In this document: positions 1 through 6,547 of the stretch, one piece after another
Layout of the letters: every line of letters starts with the position of its first letter
Position numbering within the stretch: position 1 is the first letter of the stretch
Origin: Rhodoferax sp.
GTDB lineage: Bacteria; Pseudomonadota; Gammaproteobacteria; Burkholderiales; Burkholderiaceae_C
Assembly: GCA_020048255.1 (NCBI GenBank)
Contig: JAIFMR010000170.1
Span: forward strand, 1 to 13,320
Direction of reading: 5' to 3'
Length of the DNA stretch: 13,320 nt
Position numbers and translations under genes: made by a program
The notes under the pieces: generated by a model
Database searches by the model: none
The model's input: only the letters and a program-made list of their open reading frames with translations
Told to the model about the DNA's origin: nothing

Positions 1-230
1 CTGGATACAAAGTACTCACCGGGAAGCACTTTAACTGCATCGTATTGGAAATGGTGATCACAGTAGAAAAACGAAGCCTCCCCCGGGCTACGAGGTAAAG
101 ACTTAAAGTACTCTAATCTTGATACGCGTGGCCCCATCGGCTGACGTCCTTGAACCTGCCCGATAGCCTTTGAAAAATCAGGTGCAGACAGATTCATAAG
201 TGATTCAAAACACGATAAAACTGCGGTCAT
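1..230 (-). CDS. cheD: CheD, chemoreceptor glutamine deamidase (N-terminal part, cut by window edge)
   Basis: The minus strand reads open from an ATG at 230 to the left edge, about 76 codons. The visible protein contains SPGEASFFYCDHHF followed by VKVLPGEYFVS, which matches the N-terminal region of CheD. CheD deamidates glutamines on chemoreceptors and can bind CheC- or CheY-type partners. The catalytic Cys and His lie beyond the window and cannot be checked. It begins 17 bases after the cheR stop, which fits the common cheR-cheD order. The ATG at 230 has only a weak ribosome binding site. A second in-frame ATG at 197 is possible and would remove 11 residues. There is no in-frame start between the upstream stop and 230. 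The family call is firm; the exact start is uncertain. Confidence 0.88.
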   Translation of the reverse strand, partial: MTAVLSCFESLMNLSAPDFSKAIGQVQGRQPMGPRVSRLEYFKSLPRSPGEASFFYCDHHFQYDAVKVLPGEYFVS

Positions 231-247
231 GAAGAAAGAGAGAAAAC

Positions 248-1117
248 CTAAGTCCGCTCATACACAGTTTTACCTTTCAAAACGAAGAGGTCACGAGACT
301 CACTAAAGTTCTCAGCATGCCCGACAAACAACAATCCTCCGGGAACCATAACACGATGAATACGCTCAAGAACCTTTCGCTGCGTAGTACCATCAAAATA
401 AATCATGACATTCCGACAAAAAACTACATCAAATACCTCTCGAAAGGGCCAAGAATCATGTATCAAATTAACAATCATAAACTTAATCATATTCTGCAAA
501 TCTGGCTTGATGCGTATCATCCCTGAATTTAAACCTTTTCCTCTGAGGAAAAACTCTTGCAGTTGATTGTTGTTAATATTTTTAATACCATCAATACGAT
601 AAACACCTCGCCCAGCAGTCTCCAATACTTTTGAATCAATATCGCTAGCCATCAAAGTTAAATCGGGTCGCTTACCCAAGGCATCTACAGCAGTCATCGC
701 AATTGAATAAGGCTCTTCTCCGGTAGATGCAGCGCAGCACCATACTTTCCACTGTCGCTGTTCTTTGTGCGCAATCAAATGCTCACGGAATATATGGAAG
801 TGATGCTCTTCTCTAAAAAACGAGGTCAAGTTTGTCGTCAACGCGTTAACGAATTCTTGCCACTCCGGACCTTCATTCATTTCAAGCCAACTCAGATACT
901 CATGAAAGCTTCGATACCCTGTTTCTCTCAGTCGCCTCGACAAACGACTGTATACCATCGCATGTTTACCATTGTGCAAACTAATTCCTGCACGCTGATA
1001 AATAAGTTTCTGTACTCTATCAAAATCTGAATTCGCCCATGCAAACTCACGGGCTTGCATATCTGCTGGAAGAGCCCCGCCGAGACATGCCCTAGATGAA
1101 GACTCCACCATGACCAT
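248..1117 (-). CDS. cheR: CheR, chemoreceptor glutamate methyltransferase
   Basis: This 289-residue protein would methylate receptor glutamates using S-adenosylmethionine, the adaptation step of chemotaxis. The N-terminal all-alpha domain (about 25-95) is followed by TNLTSFFRE (95-103), which is characteristic of CheR. The SAM-binding loop ASTGEEPYS is at 130-138, an acidic strand end ASDID at 157-161, and FCRNVMIYFD at 233-242. VPGGLLFVGHAE (258-269) is the usual C-terminal motif. No receptor-binding pentapeptide or TPR domain is attached, so this is the plain, standard-length form. It starts 16 bases after the cheW stop. The ATG at 1117 lacks a clear ribosome binding site. Met3 or Met21 (just before the conserved region) are alternative starts. 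Local GC is low, for example 18 of 60 bases at 541-600. Confidence 0.96.
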   Translation of the reverse strand: MVMVESSSRACLGGALPADMQAREFAWANSDFDRVQKLIYQRAGISLHNGKHAMVYSRLSRRLRETGYRSFHEYLSWLEMNEGPEWQEFVNALTTNLTSFFREEHHFHIFREHLIAHKEQRQWKVWCCAASTGEEPYSIAMTAVDALGKRPDLTLMASDIDSKVLETAGRGVYRIDGIKNINNNQLQEFFLRGKGLNSGMIRIKPDLQNMIKFMIVNLIHDSWPFREVFDVVFCRNVMIYFDGTTQRKVLERIHRVMVPGGLLFVGHAENFSESRDLFVLKGKTVYERT

Positions 1118-1133
1118 CTAACTTGATCAGGAG

Positions 1134-1628
1134 TCAAGAATCAGCGACAAGTCCCATATCGACACCAGACATCAATTTCTCAATATCCAATAAAATCAAC
1201 ATACGATCGCCAAGAGATCCTAGTCCGATTATTGATTCACCATCAATAATACTTTCAATATCTGGCGCTGTTCTCAGTTGCTCAGGTATCAGCCCCATCA
1301 CGTCGCTCACTGAGTCAACAACTATGCCTACAATACGCTGATGTAAATTCAATATGATCACAACAGTAAAGGCATCATATTTAGCTTGAGCACAATTGAA
1401 TTTCAATCGCATATCTACAATGGGAACTATCGTCCCACGTAGATTCACGACACCTTTAATAAAAGATGGTGCATTTGCAATTCGGGTAGGGGGTTCATAT
1501 CCGCGGATTTCTTGAACCTTCAATATATCGATACCATACTCTTCTTGATCAAGCCGAAAAGTCAAATATTCGCGAGCACTTTTATTGACTTCATCATCTG
1601 TTTTTTCCATACTACTTGTTTCTTTCAT
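1134..1628 (-). CDS. cheW: CheW, chemotaxis coupling protein
   Basis: A 164-residue single CheW domain that would bridge chemoreceptors and CheA at the membrane array. YLTFRLDQEEYGIDILKVQE (21-40) opens the fold. IKGVVNLRGTIVPIVDMR (57-74) is the hallmark segment and includes the conserved Arg64 near the CheA/receptor interface. GIVVDSVSDV (101-110) and the terminal DRMLILLDIEKL (141-152) complete the beta barrels. The first 18 or so residues are polar and not conserved in the family. It lies 20 bases downstream of cheA and 16 bases upstream of cheR, so co-transcription is likely. The ATG at 1628 has a GAGGA sequence very close upstream. Met7 is the only nearby alternative. Confidence 0.97.
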   Translation of the reverse strand: MKETSSMEKTDDEVNKSAREYLTFRLDQEEYGIDILKVQEIRGYEPPTRIANAPSFIKGVVNLRGTIVPIVDMRLKFNCAQAKYDAFTVVIILNLHQRIVGIVVDSVSDVMGLIPEQLRTAPDIESIIDGESIIGLGSLGDRMLILLDIEKLMSGVDMGLVADS

Positions 1629-1648
1629 GGTCCTCTTTCAACAAAGAG

Positions 1649-3838
1649 TTAATGACGCGAGCGACGAACTAAGGCACCAGTATCCAGAATAAGGGCAACC
1701 TTTCCATCACCAAGAATCGTTGCACCTGACACATTGGGAACTTTGCGATAATTTGACTCAAGATTTTTTACAACAACTTGTTGCTGACCCAATAATTCAT
1801 CGACCAGCAAAACCACACGACTACCGTCTGCCTCGATCACCACCATGATATCGCTTGATTTATCTGTATCAAACCGTGGAACCTGAAACACTTTTTCAAG
1901 CTCAATGACAGGCATGTACTCATCTCTGACTTTCACCAATTGCGAACCCTGTCCTACGGTACTGACCGCATCAGACTTCACCTGAAATGACTCAACAACT
2001 GAGGACAAGGGCAAAATATAAACCTCGTTACCCACACCCACCGACATGCCATCCATGATGGCCAAAGTCAGGGGTAAGCGCACGGAAACTTTCATGCCAT
2101 ACCCCTCGGCAGAGTCAATCTCAACCGTACCATTGAGGGAGGCAATGTTACGTTTCACCACATCCATGCCGACACCACGGCCTGAAACATCGGTAACGAC
2201 TTCCGCAGTCGAGAAACCAGGTGCAAAAATGAGCTGCCAAACCTCAGCATCTGACATCTGATCGGACACTTCCAGTCCACGCTCTCGAGCCTTTGATAAA
2301 ATTTTCTCTCTTGACATTCCTTTTCCGTCGTCTCGAACCTCAATCACTATCGAACCACCTTGATGAGCTGCAGACAAGGTAATGGTGCCTGTTTCTGGCT
2401 TGCCGACACGAACTCTTTCCTCTGGCAACTCGATTCCATGGTCACAACTGTTTCTCACCAAGTGAGTCAGTGGATCCGTGATCTTTTCTACAAGTCCTTT
2501 ATCAAGCTCGGTTGCCTCTCCTTGGGTAACAAAGTCGACTTTCTTGCCCAATTTGCTTGCCAGATCGCGCAGCATCCGAGGGAAACGACTGAAAACGATT
2601 GACATGGGAATCATTCGGATGGACATGACGGACTCTTGCAAGTCTCGGGTGTTTCTATCCAAATCTGTCAAGCCCGTTAACAATTGCTGATATAGAGCAG
2701 GGTCGAGCGCCCGACTATTCTGCGCAAGCATGGCTTGCGTGATGACCAATTCACCGACGAGGTTGATCAATTGATCAACCTTGCTGATGGCCACCCTGAT
2801 CGTCGCTGCTTCTGGTTGTGCATTGCTAGGTACCACCGGCTTAACGCTGCCCGGCACAGTTTTTGCCGCCCCAGCGTCCAACCGCGGCCCAGCTACCGGC
2901 TGCGCAACGACAGATGGGGTTGGCGATTCTGGGGCTCCTGGCGCTCCGTCGAAAAACCCAAATCCAGGCGAGGTCTGAGTCTCTGCAGGCGCAGCGCTGA
3001 CAGTGGGAGTCACTGAAGTGGGAACAGGACCTTCGGCCGCTGAAGCTCCTTTTTCCGTGATCAGGACCTGCTCTCTTGAAACATGGAATGCAAACAAATC
3101 CAGCAAATCCTCATTTGACGAAGTTGTCTGTGCTTCAAAATACCGACTATTCTCGGCCGCCCCGGCTGGCGAAATAGATTTGATCTCACCCAGCCCTGGA
3201 ATATCTCTGAAAAGTTCCGCAATAGCATCTGCTTGGCTAGGTTGATCCAAATGACTGATGTGGATTTCAAGCGTCCGTAAACTCACTGGTATAACCTCAG
3301 TCAACGGTCTGGCTGTCGGTGCTGGCTTGGCAATCGCCACAACTGGATTTTCCTTCACTTGCACGGGTGGTGGCGTACCGCTTGTCTGTGGGGCAGGCAC
3401 TGCCGCTGGTACCTCGCCCGCTGCAAGAGAGCGAATTCGGCTCACCAAAGCCGCAGTCGCGGGCCCTTCTCCCACGTTGCCAGACTGGTGACAAGCCAGG
3501 AGTCCACGCGAGGCGTCGGCAGACTCCAGCAATACATCGACCATGGCAGATGTTGGATTCAGCTCATGCCGCCGCAGCTTGTCTAGCAAGGACTCCATCT
3601 GATGCGTTAACTCAGCGACATCAGAAAAGCCAAAAGTTGCAGCACCACCCTTGACTGAATGCGCGCAGCGGAAAATCCCATTTAACTCTTCATCATCGGC
3701 TGTTTCCAGATTCAAACCAAGCAACATCCGCTCCATCAAATCCAGATTTTCACCAGCTTCTTCGAAAAAAATCTGGTAGAACTGACTCAGATCGAAATCC
3801 GAACCGGACCCGCCACCCTCGTGATGCAATTCAGCCAT
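1649..3838 (-). CDS. cheA: CheA, chemotaxis histidine kinase
   Basis: A 729-residue soluble kinase that autophosphorylates and passes phosphate to CheY and CheB. The HPt (P1) domain covers about 15-140, with the phosphorylated His in CAHSVKGG, His60. A Pro/Ala-rich linker (140-180) leads to a small alpha/beta domain (about 183-262, ending LLDLFAFHVSREQVLI) in the P2 position. A second Pro/Ala linker runs to about 345. Dimerization helices (P3) follow, with DQLINLVGELVITQ at 355-368. In the ATPase domain the N box is HLVRNSCDHGIE (459-470), G1 is DDGKGM (503-508), the lid is FAPGFSTAE and G2 is GRGVGMD (553-559). A CheW-like P5 domain closes the protein (about 595-725). All catalytic elements are intact. 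GGAG lies 6 bases before the ATG and supports this start. Confidence 0.97.
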   Translation of the reverse strand: MAELHHEGGGSGSDFDLSQFYQIFFEEAGENLDLMERMLLGLNLETADDEELNGIFRCAHSVKGGAATFGFSDVAELTHQMESLLDKLRRHELNPTSAMVDVLLESADASRGLLACHQSGNVGEGPATAALVSRIRSLAAGEVPAAVPAPQTSGTPPPVQVKENPVVAIAKPAPTARPLTEVIPVSLRTLEIHISHLDQPSQADAIAELFRDIPGLGEIKSISPAGAAENSRYFEAQTTSSNEDLLDLFAFHVSREQVLITEKGASAAEGPVPTSVTPTVSAAPAETQTSPGFGFFDGAPGAPESPTPSVVAQPVAGPRLDAGAAKTVPGSVKPVVPSNAQPEAATIRVAISKVDQLINLVGELVITQAMLAQNSRALDPALYQQLLTGLTDLDRNTRDLQESVMSIRMIPMSIVFSRFPRMLRDLASKLGKKVDFVTQGEATELDKGLVEKITDPLTHLVRNSCDHGIELPEERVRVGKPETGTITLSAAHQGGSIVIEVRDDGKGMSREKILSKARERGLEVSDQMSDAEVWQLIFAPGFSTAEVVTDVSGRGVGMDVVKRNIASLNGTVEIDSAEGYGMKVSVRLPLTLAIMDGMSVGVGNEVYILPLSSVVESFQVKSDAVSTVGQGSQLVKVRDEYMPVIELEKVFQVPRFDTDKSSDIMVVIEADGSRVVLLVDELLGQQQVVVKNLESNYRKVPNVSGATILGDGKVALILDTGALVRRSRH

Positions 3839-3884
3839 AACTATCTCCGTAAATCTACTTTATTAACCACGCACCAAACCACCG

Positions 3885-4247
3885 CTACTTAATGACTTTT
3901 TTGATAACCTCAATCAACCTACTAGGGTCGAAGGGCTTCACCAGCCAACCGGTCGCCCCAGCTGCTCGGCCAGCCTGCTTCATCAAATCGCTGGACTCAG
4001 TCGTCAACATCAAAATCGGTATCGTTTTGAATTTGGGATGATCTCGCAGCATGCGAGTCAAACCTAACCCGTCCATACGAGGCATATTTTGGTCCGTCAG
4101 CACCAAGTCAAACGATTGGGATTGTGCCTTTTCAAACGCATCAATACCGTCGACCGCTTCGACAACTTGATACCCGGCACCCGTCAACGTGAACGACACC
4201 ATCTTACGCATCGATGGCGAATCGTCAACAGTGAGTATTACAGGCAT
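3885..4247 (-). CDS. cheY: CheY, chemotaxis response regulator
   Basis: A 120-residue stand-alone receiver domain. When phosphorylated by CheA it should bind FliM and change flagellar rotation. The acidic pair is Asp8-Asp9 (LTVDDSPSMRKMV), the phosphorylated residue is Asp52 (LVLTDQNMPRMDG), the switch Thr is Thr82 (LMLTTESS) and the conserved Lys is Lys104 in WLVKPF. Trp101 stands where E. coli CheY has Tyr106. There is no output domain. The reading frame stays open for 14 more codons upstream, but TTGGAG sits 5 bases before the ATG at 4247 and the protein then begins MPVILTVDD, so I use this start. It lies between the CheZ-like gene (38 bases) and cheA (46 bases), consistent with its action as CheA's substrate. 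Confidence 0.96.
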   Translation of the reverse strand: MPVILTVDDSPSMRKMVSFTLTGAGYQVVEAVDGIDAFEKAQSQSFDLVLTDQNMPRMDGLGLTRMLRDHPKFKTIPILMLTTESSDLMKQAGRAAGATGWLVKPFDPSRLIEVIKKVIK

Positions 4248-4252
4248 GAAAA

Positions 4253-4258
4253 CTCCAA
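4253..4258 (-). promoter_or_regulatory. Ribosome binding site that fixes the cheY start
   Basis: The minus strand reads TTGGAG, then 5 bases, then the ATG at 4247. The longer frame beginning at 4289 would overlap the end of the CheZ-like gene and would add a 14-residue hydrophobic extension not usual in CheY. Confidence 0.75.
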
Positions 4259-4285
4259 ATACATCAGATGCAACAAATATCAAAA

Positions 4286-4732
4286 TCAAAAAAGTTCAAT
4301 GGATCCAGCCTGCATTTCATCCTGTGTCACAGGATTAGGTCGATCCGGAACTTCCTCAACAAAAGGCACCGCTTCCCCATCTTCGGCCCCCATCGAATCC
4401 GAAGCCAATCGGTAGGCACATCCTTGAAGAATTTTCGAGGTGTGCACAATCAGTTGCGAGGCCATGTCTTGAAATTGCAACTCGGTCACTGCGGCATGCA
4501 AAGCCGTACGCACACCCTCGAGTTCGTGCATGGCAACAAGAGCTGGGTCCGACAAATTGGCACTCGCCGCTGTGAACCGTTGCATCAAATTTTCCATGGT
4601 GTGGGCCAACAGCCCGTCCAACCGATTCAAATCATGAACAACGACCAACAAAGAATCTTGCACTTCAGCCACCAACATGACTGGAAGAGCCACCGTTGGG
4701 ACTGAAAATGTTGACTGAGCTGACGTTTGCAA
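4286..4732 (-). CDS. CheZ-like chemotaxis protein, candidate CheY-P phosphatase (TTG start)
   Basis: A 148-residue, mostly helical protein. Residues 84-101 (ELQFQDMASQLI and onward) contain FQDMASQ. This gives Asp89-xxx-Gln93, the same spacing as the catalytic D-xxx-Q of CheZ (FQDLTGQ in the classical family). After the helix the chain becomes acidic and Pro-containing (115-140) and ends in GSIELF. CheZ likewise ends in a flexible linker and a short CheY-binding peptide. It is shorter than classical CheZ (about 200+ residues), so the N-terminal helix pair is reduced. It is the first gene of the operon, directly before cheY, which fits a CheY partner. The start is TTG: GCGGAG lies 6 bases upstream and no in-frame ATG occurs before Met19. 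FQDxxxQ motifs also occur in other chemotaxis proteins, so the phosphatase role is inference. Confidence 0.62.
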   Translation of the reverse strand: MQTSAQSTFSVPTVALPVMLVAEVQDSLLVVVHDLNRLDGLLAHTMENLMQRFTAASANLSDPALVAMHELEGVRTALHAAVTELQFQDMASQLIVHTSKILQGCAYRLASDSMGAEDGEAVPFVEEVPDRPNPVTQDEMQAGSIELF

Positions 4733-4738
4733 TTGAAT

Positions 4739-4744
4739 CTCCGC
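4739..4744 (-). promoter_or_regulatory. Ribosome binding site of the CheZ-like gene (supports TTG start)
   Basis: The minus strand reads GCGGAG, then ATTCAA, then TTG at 4732. The 6-base spacing is ideal, and no ATG or GTG lies at a comparable distance. The palindrome at 4745-4758 abuts this site with no gap. Confidence 0.6.
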
Positions 4745-4758
4745 TTAAGGCGCCTTAA
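4745..4758. promoter_or_regulatory. Perfect 14-bp palindrome in the divergent intergenic region
   Basis: TTAAGGCGCCTTAA reads the same on both strands. It lies in the 67-base gap (4733-4799) between the divergent CheZ-like and kinase genes, directly upstream of the CheZ-like ribosome binding site. It could be an operator for a dimeric regulator, or in RNA a 5-bp stem with a 4-base loop next to the ribosome binding site. I could not identify convincing -35/-10, sigma-28 or sigma-54 promoter elements on either strand of this gap, although promoters for both operons are expected here or just inside the flanking genes. Confidence 0.45.
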
Positions 4759-4799
4759 AACCTGCAGAATCGAAGTCGTGGACAATCATAGCGCCAATC

Positions 4800-5906
4800 A
4801 TGCCAAACGACGATCAAAACCGCCCGACTTTATGCATCCTGCACCTCGAGGACTCTTTGAATGATCATGCGCTGGTTTTGCGCGAGTTCCAAAGATCCGG
4901 CGAAGCCGTCACGCTCCAACGTGTTGAGAGCCTGGGTGAATTTGAAAATGCTCTCAAAACTGCTTACTTTGATGTGATTTTGGCGGACTACCGTCTGCCA
5001 GGATTTACTGCCCTGGACGCCTGGCAGCTGATGAATCACAACAAAATTCGTCGGCCATTCATCCTGCTGTCTGGGGCCATTGGAGAAAGCGCTGCCGTCA
5101 AGGCGATACAGATGGGCATCAGCGATTATTTACCCAAAGACGACTTGTCAAAAATCAGGCACATCACTCAGCGCGCCATCGAAATGCATCGGATCTTGAT
5201 CGCAAAGGAGACAGCCGACACCGAACTGGCCCATTCTGAACGGCAGCTGGCAAGTTTTGCAGAGCACCTGCAAATGACCATTGAGAATGAACGTGCAGCC
5301 ATCGCCCGAGAAATTCATGATGACATTGGCGGCTCTTTGGCGGCGATCCGTTTTGACCTTTCTTGGATTGAACGGCACACCGTTGACAAAGCGACGCTCG
5401 ATCACGTGCAGACAGCAACAGACATGCTTCACCATGCAGTGCAAGCCAGCCAACGCATCATGATGAATTTGCGCCCTGCCATACTCGACCAAGGCTTGGC
5501 CGCAGCCATTCAATGGCTCGCTAACAATTTTTCCAAAAGGTCAGGTATTGAAACGTTGGTGCAGGCGCAATTGCCGACCGAGCAGCTTTCCAGAACCATC
5601 CAGCTGACCGCCTACAGAACAGCGCAGGAAGCTTTAACCAATGTCAGTAAATATGCACAGTGCTCTTTGGTCAAAATCGAATTGACTGGCGACGATCGAT
5701 TTGTGACACTGGAAATCACCGACAACGGATGTGGCATGAACGACAGCAACTTGGCGCTCACCACCGGGTTTGGCATCAAAGGGCTCAAGGAACGCGCTAA
5801 AACCATCGGAGGCTGGGTGGATGTGAGTTCAAAAGTCGGCTTCGGAACGTCGATCACTTTGTCGATTCCGATTCCTGATGGGCAAGTTACAACAGAGGAG
5901 CATTGA
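4800..5906 (+). CDS. Soluble receiver-histidine kinase (REC-HisKA_3-HATPase)
   Basis: A 368-residue cytoplasmic protein with no membrane segment or signal peptide. Residues 10-125 form a receiver domain: acidic Glu17-Asp18 (LHLEDSLND), phosphoacceptor Asp63 (ILADYRLPGF), Ser91 at the switch position (LLSGAIGE) and Lys113 (YLPKDD). A helical, probably coiled-coil linker follows (about 130-165). The HisKA_3 helix has EIHDDIGGSLAAI (171-183), with the phosphorylated His at 173. The HATPase has an N box QEALTNVSKYA (276-286), DNGCGM (308-313), GFGIKGLKERA (323-333) and GFGT (347-350). This is the NarX/DegS class of kinase that partners NarL-type regulators, and such a regulator follows 4 bases later. 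The receiver at the N-terminus suggests control by another phosphodonor. The ATG at 4800 has a poor ribosome binding site. The stimulus and targets are unknown. Confidence 0.88.
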   Translation: MPNDDQNRPTLCILHLEDSLNDHALVLREFQRSGEAVTLQRVESLGEFENALKTAYFDVILADYRLPGFTALDAWQLMNHNKIRRPFILLSGAIGESAAVKAIQMGISDYLPKDDLSKIRHITQRAIEMHRILIAKETADTELAHSERQLASFAEHLQMTIENERAAIAREIHDDIGGSLAAIRFDLSWIERHTVDKATLDHVQTATDMLHHAVQASQRIMMNLRPAILDQGLAAAIQWLANNFSKRSGIETLVQAQLPTEQLSRTIQLTAYRTAQEALTNVSKYAQCSLVKIELTGDDRFVTLEITDNGCGMNDSNLALTTGFGIKGLKERAKTIGGWVDVSSKVGFGTSITLSIPIPDGQVTTEEH

Positions 5907-5910
5907 TCTC

Positions 5911-6540
5911 ATGATTCGCGTCATTTTGTGCGACGACCATGCCATGGTAAGACGGGGCATCAAGGACACATTGTCTGAGGCCGTGGATATCCAGGTTGTT
6001 GCTGAAGCAGGATCTTATGCCGAAGTACGCGACGCATTCAGAAATCACCCTTGCGACGTGTTGGTGCTTGACATCAACTTGCCTGGCCGCGGTGGACTGG
6101 AAGTATTGGCTAGCCTGCGAGAGGTCGACTCGCCCATCAAAGTCGTGATGGTGTCGATGTTTCCGGAGGACCAGTATGCGATTCGCTGCCTGCGCGCGGG
6201 AGCACAAGGTTACTTGAACAAAGCAGGCGATCCGGCTGATCTGATCACGGCTGTGCGCACCGTAGCGCAAGGGCGCAAATACGTCACCGCCAACGTGGCT
6301 CAGATGCTGGTGGACAACCTCAACGCACCAGAGAGTCTGGTTCTTCACGCCAGCTTGTCAGAGCGTGAACTTCAGACTTTGCTCAAAATTGCCTCCGGCA
6401 AACGCCTGTCTGATATTGCCGAAGAACTCATGCTCAGCCCCAAAACAGTCAGCGTTTACAGAGCCCGGGTACTTGAAAAGCTCAAACTCTCCAACAATTC
6501 AGAGATGACGGTCTACGCCATCCGTAACGGCCTGGTTTAA
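5911..6540 (+). CDS. NarL/LuxR-family response regulator
   Basis: A 209-residue transcription factor. The receiver domain (1-120) has Asp8-Asp9 (LCDDHAMVRRG), phosphoacceptor Asp54 (LVLDINLPGRGG), Ser82 and Lys104 (YLNKAG). The C-terminal LuxR-type helix-turn-helix (about 148-207) contains LSERELQTLLKIASGKRLSDI and the recognition helix region SPKTVSVYRARVLEKL. It should be phosphorylated by the kinase encoded just upstream and then bind DNA as a dimer. Asp54, Ser82 and Lys104 are all present, so it looks activatable. I place the start at the ATG at 5911, giving MIRVILCDDH. An AGAGGAG at 5894-5900 lies inside the last kinase codons, so translation is probably coupled. A longer frame from 5878 lacks a ribosome binding site. 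It ends 7 bases from the convergent fliR stop. Targets are unknown; flagellar or chemotaxis genes are an inference from location. Confidence 0.9.
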   Translation: MIRVILCDDHAMVRRGIKDTLSEAVDIQVVAEAGSYAEVRDAFRNHPCDVLVLDINLPGRGGLEVLASLREVDSPIKVVMVSMFPEDQYAIRCLRAGAQGYLNKAGDPADLITAVRTVAQGRKYVTANVAQMLVDNLNAPESLVLHASLSERELQTLLKIASGKRLSDIAEELMLSPKTVSVYRARVLEKLKLSNNSEMTVYAIRNGLV

Positions 6541-6547
6541 AACTGGG

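Noticed and set aside
3885..4289. Longer CheY starting at 4289
   Set aside because: It would add 14 residues and overlap the upstream gene, and it lacks a ribosome binding site; the internal ATG at 4247 has TTGGAG at 5 bases.
4268..4705. Plus-strand open frame opposite the CheZ-like gene
   Set aside because: The minus-strand frame has a good ribosome binding site, a CheZ-like motif and an operon position; the plus-strand product is His/Arg/Gln-rich without any recognisable domain.
4733..4799. Sigma-28 or sigma-54 promoter in the divergent gap
   Set aside because: I searched both strands for TAAA-N15-GCCGATAA-like and GG-N10-GC patterns and found no acceptable match; the sigma-70 candidates are too weak to list.
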